Assembly (NCBI GenBank): GCA_947037905.1
Contig: CAMQUX010000029.1
Location: 1-10,663 of the forward strand
From: an uncultured Desulfovibrionaceae bacterium
GTDB taxonomy: Bacteria > Desulfobacterota > Desulfovibrionia > Desulfovibrionales > Desulfovibrionaceae
Direction: 5' to 3'
Length of the DNA: 10,663 nt
The notes below the pieces were generated by a model that was not told where the DNA came from, ran no database searches, and saw only the letters and a list, made by a program, of their open reading frames with translations. Shown here piece by piece: positions 7,246 to 10,663 of the stretch; the stretch's first letter is position 1; the number at the start of each line of letters is the position of its first letter. Made by a program: the position numbers and the translations under genes.

Positions 7246-7451
7246 TAAAAAAAAATGCTAAAAAAGTAGAAATATATAAAATAGCACTTGACGAGCACGA
7301 AAATATAGCTTAGTCAACAAAAGTAGTAGAAATTATATTTTATCTTCTACGAGTGGCTATAGTTTGTCTGATAAGTTTTATATTGATTATAGAAATACAG
7401 TTGGGCATTAATTGAATTTTGTATAAGTATATGTTTTGGGAGAATTGTCTA
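7246..7451 (+). promoter_or_regulatory. 206-bp leader of the RRM protein gene
   Basis: This region is non-coding and AT-rich. GTAGAA occurs at 7266-7271 and again at 7326-7331, and both can pair with TTCTAC at 7345-7350. The distal copy would add ATAAAAT (7276-7282) against ATTTTAT (7337-7343), so two mutually exclusive foldings are possible. Possible promoter elements are TTGTCT at 7364-7369 with TATAGA at 7388-7393 (18-base gap), and a lone TTGACG at 7288-7293. None is compelling. The ribosome site GGGAGA at 7438-7443 is strong. Confidence 0.4.
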
Positions 7452-7718
7452 ATGGCTAAGAATATTTATGTTGGTAATTTACCTTGGAGCGCAACTGAAG
7501 ATGACGTACGTCAAGCTTTCACTGCGTATGGCGAAGTTATTTCTGTTAAAATCGTAAACGATCGTGATACTGGTCGTCCTCGTGGTTTTGCTTTCGTTGA
7601 AATGGAAGACCAAGAAGCACTTACTGCTATTGAAAGCCTAGATGGCGCAGATTTCAGCGGTAGAAATTTAAAAGTTAATGAAGCTCGCCCTCGTGAGCAA
7701 CAACGCCCTCGCTGGTAG
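7452..7718 (+). CDS. Small single-RRM RNA-binding protein (RNP-1 type)
   Basis: This 88-residue protein consists of one RNA recognition motif. It opens with NIYVGNL (RNP2) at residues 4-10 and carries RGFAFVEM (RNP1) near residues 44-51, with the exposed aromatics needed for stacking on RNA. The first helix, DDVRQAFTAYGEV, and the closing strand NLKVNEARPR follow the family order, and a short basic tail ends RPRW. Such single-RRM proteins in cyanobacteria and Deltaproteobacteria bind single-stranded RNA and are often cold-inducible. GGGAGA eight bases upstream fixes the ATG; an in-frame TTG at 7419 is ignored. Codon use (GCT, CGT, GGT, GTT) looks more biased than in its neighbours, in keeping with high expression. 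It is monocistronic with a strong terminator, and a DEAD-box helicase gene lies downstream on the same strand. Confidence 0.95.
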   Translation: MAKNIYVGNLPWSATEDDVRQAFTAYGEVISVKIVNDRDTGRPRGFAFVEMEDQEALTAIESLDGADFSGRNLKVNEARPREQQRPRW

Positions 7719-7731
7719 TAAAGACTTTTTT

Positions 7732-7762
7732 AAACCCGCTTCTCGTAAGCGGGTTTTTTTTT
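7732..7762 (+). terminator. Rho-independent terminator of the RRM gene
   Basis: AAACCCGCTT (7732-7741) pairs perfectly with AAGCGGGTTT (7747-7756) around a five-base loop, followed by a run of nine T from 7754. This is the most GC-rich stem in the window, which fits a highly expressed gene. Confidence 0.96.
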
Positions 7763-8260
7763 GCCCATTTGTTTTCTCGCACAGTACAATTTTCTTTATA
7801 TTATCCTGCTATTTTTACTTTAAGTGCTATTTTTTACTTGCTAGCTTTTGTTATGCACTATTTTTTACCCACAATTTTTCTTTACTCACATCATCTTTTC
7901 TTTCGCGCGCATTTTTTATTCAATAAATTTTCTTCCTACGCCTATCTTTTAATAGTGCTATTTTTTCTCTGCTCTTGAGCATTCTTTACTGCACGAGCTT
8001 TATTTTTTCGCTGTGTTATCTTTTTTTTCGCGCATTTTTCCTTTACACACTATATTTTAATATTGCATCTTTTTACTTTGCTCGCTAATTTTTTGTTTAG
8101 CACTCATAGCTTTTGATACTGGGCATTTTCGCTCTACTTATAACTTTTCTCACTGCACGAGCTTTGTTTTTTTCGTGCGCTATTTTTTGTTTAATGCGCT
8201 CTTTTTTTTCGCCGCGACATCTTTTCTTTTGCGTACGTGGGTTTTCTCTTTACAAAAAAC
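7763..8260 (+). repeat. T-rich degenerate repeat region without a convincing gene
   Basis: About 500 bp carries strong pyrimidine bias on the plus strand and a recurring degenerate word of the form GCGC/GTGC-TATTTTTT-(A/C/T)C. Examples are GCTATTTTTAC near 7808, GCTATTTTTTAC near 7826, CACTATTTTTTACC near 7856, GCTATTTTTTCTC near 7957 and GCGCTATTTTTTG near 8177. The longest copy pair is an ACTGCACGAGCTTT block at 7988-8010 and 8152-8175, differing by one substitution and one T. Several frames are open on the plus strand, but they encode only Phe/Leu/Ser-rich low complexity with no ribosome sites, so I do not call genes. It may be a decayed repeat array, a decayed gene, or part of the helicase leader. 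Confidence 0.7.
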
Positions 8261-8489
8261 AAATTATCATCTATACATACTTGGTTGTAATGATTTTAGT
8301 GTTTCTTTTGTCTTTTTGCATTTTTTTGCTTTTGCATTTCTCTGCATTTTCATTAACTACTGTATTTGTTATCTTTTTAAAAAAATTCAAGGTACTATGC
8401 ATCTTTTTGTAATCTTGTCTTAAATAAGCATTTTATTCTCCCTTTTACTAAACAGAAAACAATTACCACTACCCATATGAGGTTTTACC
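8261..8489 (+). promoter_or_regulatory. Proximal upstream region of the DEAD-box helicase gene
   Basis: The bias towards T continues but the GC-T repeat word fades. GCATTT recurs near 8318, 8334 and 8344. I could not find a convincing promoter. Just before the gene, GAGG (8479-8482) serves as ribosome site for the GTG start. An overlapping eight-codon ORF begins with ATG at 8476 in another frame and ends at 8502, containing that ribosome site. Confidence 0.4.
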
Positions 8490-10217
8490 GTGAAAACATT
8501 TGAAGAGTTCGGATTAAAACAGACCATTCTTGACGCCTTAACTAAAAAAGGCTTCACAAAAGCGTCTCCTATTCAAGAACAAACTATCCCACTTCTTTTA
8601 GGGGGAGTAAAAAATATCCTAGGACAAGCACGCACTGGCACAGGAAAAACTGCTGCTTTTGGCTTACCAGTCCTCAACACTATTAAAGAAAGATCTAAGC
8701 ACGTACAGTGTCTTATACTTGCTCCCACTAGAGAACTTGCTCTACAGGTTGCAAGTGAGCTTGATTCCTTAAAAGGTAATCTTGCTATACAAATTCTACC
8801 TGTTTATGGTGGGCAGCCTATGCAACCGCAAATAAAGGCTCTTCAACGTGGGGTTGATATTGTTGTTGGAACACCTGGACGTATCATTGACCACATTAAA
8901 AGAAAAACTCTTCGCTTAAACGATATTGAGTTTCTTATTCTTGATGAAGCTGATGAGATGTGTAATATGGGCTTTATTGATGATGTAAAAATTATCATGA
9001 GCGAAACAAACGAGAATAAAAAAACACTTCTTTTCTCAGCTACAATGCCTAGAGAAGTTATGAATATTGCAAAAAAATTCATGGGCGAATTTGAAGTTGT
9101 TACTGTTAAAAGTGAAGAAGAGCCTTCTAAAACAGAGCAGTGTTATATTCTTATTGAAGACCGTGATCGTTTTGAAGGACTTTGTCGTATTATTGATTCT
9201 GATCCAGAATTTTATGGTTTAATTTTCTGTAGAACTAAAGCTGATACTGATGAAGTGGCAGCGCTTCTTTCAAAACGAGGCTATAGTGCAGAACCTTTAC
9301 ATGGTGATTTAACACAAGCTCGTCGTGAAGATATTTTAAATAGATTCCGTACAAAACGTGCAACTATCATTGTAGCAACAGACGTTGCTGCTCGTGGTAT
9401 TGACGTTGCTGGTATTAGCCATGTAATAAACTTCAGCATTCCACAAGAATCTGAAACATATGTTCACCGTGTAGGACGTACTGGTCGTGCTGGACAAAAA
9501 GGTCTTGCTATTACTTTTATCGCTCCTCGTGAAAAACGTAAATTCTCATTCCTTATGAGAAACACGAATCTTGAAGCGCATAAAATAAGCCTTCCACGTG
9601 CAGAGGATATTGCTGAAACAAGAAAAACACACTTCGTAGAAAATCTACAAAAAATGATTTCTCATGGAGACAGTGACCAGTATCTTCCTTTAGTTGAAGA
9701 GCTACTTGAAAATAACGAAGCGAAAGATATCGTAGCAGCTCTTATTCTACAAAACGTAGGTGAAGCGTTAAATTCTAAAGCATACAGAGAAATTAGAGAA
9801 CCATCTTTACAAGCTGGTAGAGTATCTATCTTTGCAGCCCTTGGAAAACTACATGGTCTTGATCCTAGAACCCTTATTGAAGGACTTCTAGCAAAATCAC
9901 AATTCCAAGATTTTGTAATACAAGACATTCGTATGTTCCAGTCGCATTCAACATTTACATTACCAGAAGATAGTGCCTCTGATATATTACGTGACATAAA
10001 CAAAACAGCAACCGACGGACGTCCTATAGCTCGCCTAGATAAAGAAGGCGGCGGTAGCGGCGGCGGAGGCGGCGGCGGTAGAAGATATGACAATCGCAAT
10101 CGACGACCATCTGGCGGTGGCGGTGGCGGTGGTGGTGGTGGCGGGTTTAAAAAACCTAGCTTCCCTGGCGGCGGCGGTGGTGGCGGTAGAAGAAGCCCTT
10201 CTAAGCCAAAATACTAA
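8490..10217 (+). CDS. deaD: DEAD-box ATP-dependent RNA helicase, CsdA/DeaD-like, with glycine-rich tail
   Basis: This ATP-dependent RNA helicase unwinds structured RNA in ribosome assembly, mRNA turnover and cold adaptation. The 575-residue protein has every core motif: Q motif (FGL...SPIQEQTIP, 7-34), Walker A ARTGTGKT (47-54), PTRELALQ (79-86), TPGR (128-131), DEAD (152-155), SAT (183-185), IFCRTK (245-250), ATDVAARGIDV (296-306) and HRVGRTGR (326-333). After a helical linker (about 370-440), residues 443-517 (GRVSIFAALGKLHGLDPRTL onward) match the DbpA/CsdA C-terminal RRM-like RNA-binding domain. Residues 520-575 are a Gly/Arg tail with runs of 7, 11 and 7 glycines separated by basic patches. 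The start is GTG with GAGG seven bases upstream. It follows the RRM protein gene after a long T-rich gap and ends at a bidirectional terminator. Confidence 0.96.
   Translation: MKTFEEFGLKQTILDALTKKGFTKASPIQEQTIPLLLGGVKNILGQARTGTGKTAAFGLPVLNTIKERSKHVQCLILAPTRELALQVASELDSLKGNLAIQILPVYGGQPMQPQIKALQRGVDIVVGTPGRIIDHIKRKTLRLNDIEFLILDEADEMCNMGFIDDVKIIMSETNENKKTLLFSATMPREVMNIAKKFMGEFEVVTVKSEEEPSKTEQCYILIEDRDRFEGLCRIIDSDPEFYGLIFCRTKADTDEVAALLSKRGYSAEPLHGDLTQARREDILNRFRTKRATIIVATDVAARGIDVAGISHVINFSIPQESETYVHRVGRTGRAGQKGLAITFIAPREKRKFSFLMRNTNLEAHKISLPRAEDIAETRKTHFVENLQKMISHGDSDQYLPLVEELLENNEAKDIVAALILQNVGEALNSKAYREIREPSLQAGRVSIFAALGKLHGLDPRTLIEGLLAKSQFQDFVIQDIRMFQSHSTFTLPEDSASDILRDINKTATDGRPIARLDKEGGGSGGGGGGGRRYDNRNRRPSGGGGGGGGGGGFKKPSFPGGGGGGGRRSPSKPKY
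10047..10190 (+). repeat. GGC/GGT glycine-codon tracts in the helicase tail
   Basis: Three blocks made almost wholly of GGC and GGT codons (from 10047, 10113 and 10167) encode polyglycine runs. They are islands of very high GC in an AT-rich gene. Because the units are triplets, slippage would change tail length without breaking the frame. Confidence 0.85.
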
Positions 10218-10275
10218 GCGGTTTACTCATTTACGCCTTAGCTAGTTATTAAAAGCTATTTGCATAATACAAAAT

Positions 10276-10323
10276 AAAAAGAGTACCCAGTCGATTTTCA
10301 TTGATTGGGTACTCTTTTTATTT
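10276..10323. terminator. Bidirectional terminator between helicase and Sel1 genes
   Basis: AAAAAGAGTACCCA (10276-10289) pairs perfectly with TGGGTACTCTTTTT (10306-10319). The stem continues inward with two G:T pairs to a TTTC loop, about 20 bp in all. A-rich sequence on the left and T-rich sequence on the right let it work for both the plus-strand helicase and the convergent minus-strand gene. Confidence 0.92.
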
Positions 10324-10381
10324 TCTTAGTTCTTATTTAGTTTTAATTTAGTTTTTTAACTATTTTTTAACTATTTTTTGT
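10324..10381. other. AT-rich spacer with short direct repeats
   Basis: TTTAGTTTT-like words recur, and TAACTATTTTTT occurs twice in direct succession near 10356-10379. The stretch lies between the terminator and the stop of the minus-strand gene. No function is evident. Confidence 0.5.
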
Positions 10382-10663
10382 TTAGTTTTTTGCTTTTATA
10401 TTTTTATCTATTTCTGCAGATAATTCTCTTGCTAATTTTTGAGCTTCCATTAATTGCTCTTGAGATAAGCCTTTAACAACTATATCTCTTGCCTGCACAT
10501 GTTTTTCATTATTATTAGAATTTAAACAAGCTAAAGAAACCCACGCATAGGCTTGCATATAATCCTGTAACACTCCTTTACCCGTGACATACATATATCC
10601 AAGGTTAGATTGTGCATCTGCAAGACCTTGCTTAGCTGCTAGCTCAAACCACTTCACTGCCTC
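10382..10663 (-). CDS. Sel1-like repeat protein, C-terminal part (cut by window edge)
   Basis: Ninety-three codons are open to the right edge, so only the C-terminus is visible; the start lies outside the window. The visible part begins E-A-V-K-W-F-E-L-A-A-K-Q-G, the second half of a Sel1 unit. It continues with ADAQSNLGYMYVTGKGVLQDY, the classic Sel1 consensus, and QAYAWVSLA of the next unit. The chain ends with a Lys/Glu-rich helix, LSQEQLMEAQKLARELSAEI, typical of the end of this family. The GTG at 10657-10655 lies inside a repeat unit and is not the start. Sel1/SLR proteins are TPR-like alpha-solenoids that scaffold protein complexes, often in the periplasm or in host interaction. Whether this one is exported cannot be seen here. 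Confidence 0.92.
   Translation of the reverse strand, partial: EAVKWFELAAKQGLADAQSNLGYMYVTGKGVLQDYMQAYAWVSLACLNSNNNEKHVQARDIVVKGLSQEQLMEAQKLARELSAEIDKNIKAKN

Noticed and set aside
7678..8423. Several hydrophobic plus-strand frames after the RRM gene
   Set aside because: Phe/Leu/Ser-rich translations follow from T-rich DNA. They overlap one another and a strong terminator, and lack ribosome sites and domain patterns.
8476..8502. Eight-codon ORF overlapping the helicase start as a regulatory leader peptide
   Set aside because: It has no ribosome site of its own and is short enough to occur by chance.
9662..10099. Minus-strand frame opposite the helicase tail
   Set aside because: Its polyproline run is the complement of the glycine tracts and it lies entirely inside a well-supported gene.

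Overview
The window is an AT-rich, gene-dense bacterial chromosome segment. LptD and a periplasmic cyclophilin show that the organism has an outer membrane. The AT-rich base composition, the LptD, the VWA-OmpA protein and the small RRM protein together suggest a low-GC member of the Desulfovibrionaceae, with Lawsonia-like organisms the best guess. That assignment is inference from memory of the families; no search was run. I see no mobile element, CRISPR array, tRNA or rRNA.

Layout from left to right. (1) Positions 1-174 are a nested tandem array of 45-bp and 16-bp units built on an ATGCTT core. It is cut by the left edge and followed by a T-rich stretch that leads to a small predicted exported protein (259-669, +). 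(2) Convergent to that gene is a minus-strand pair: lptD (3408 to 1015), then a small single-span membrane protein with a SHOCT-like tail (983 to 675). (3) From a shared intergenic region with lptD, a plus-strand gene (3579-4652) encodes an exported von Willebrand A / OmpA peptidoglycan-binding protein, closed by a strong terminator. (4) fdhD (4804-5592) and a periplasmic cyclophilin (5605-6177) form a tight pair with a recognisable promoter and a terminator. (5) An unrecognised 321-residue protein follows (6280-7245). (6) An 88-residue RRM RNA-binding protein (7452-7718) has a textbook terminator. (7) About 730 bp of strongly T-rich, internally repetitive DNA without a convincing gene leads into a DEAD-box RNA helicase (8490-10217) with a DbpA-type RNA-binding domain and a long glycine-rich tail. 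(8) A bidirectional terminator separates the helicase from a convergent Sel1-repeat gene, cut by the right edge.

Two functional themes stand out. The left half is mainly envelope biogenesis: LPS export, a peptidoglycan-anchored VWA protein, and periplasmic folding by the cyclophilin. The right half is RNA metabolism: a small RRM protein followed by a CsdA/DeaD-like helicase, a pairing reminiscent of cold-adaptation RNA remodelling. The least explained DNA is the two T-rich repetitive blocks (1-258 and 7763-8260), the 321-residue protein, and the small LptD-linked membrane protein.
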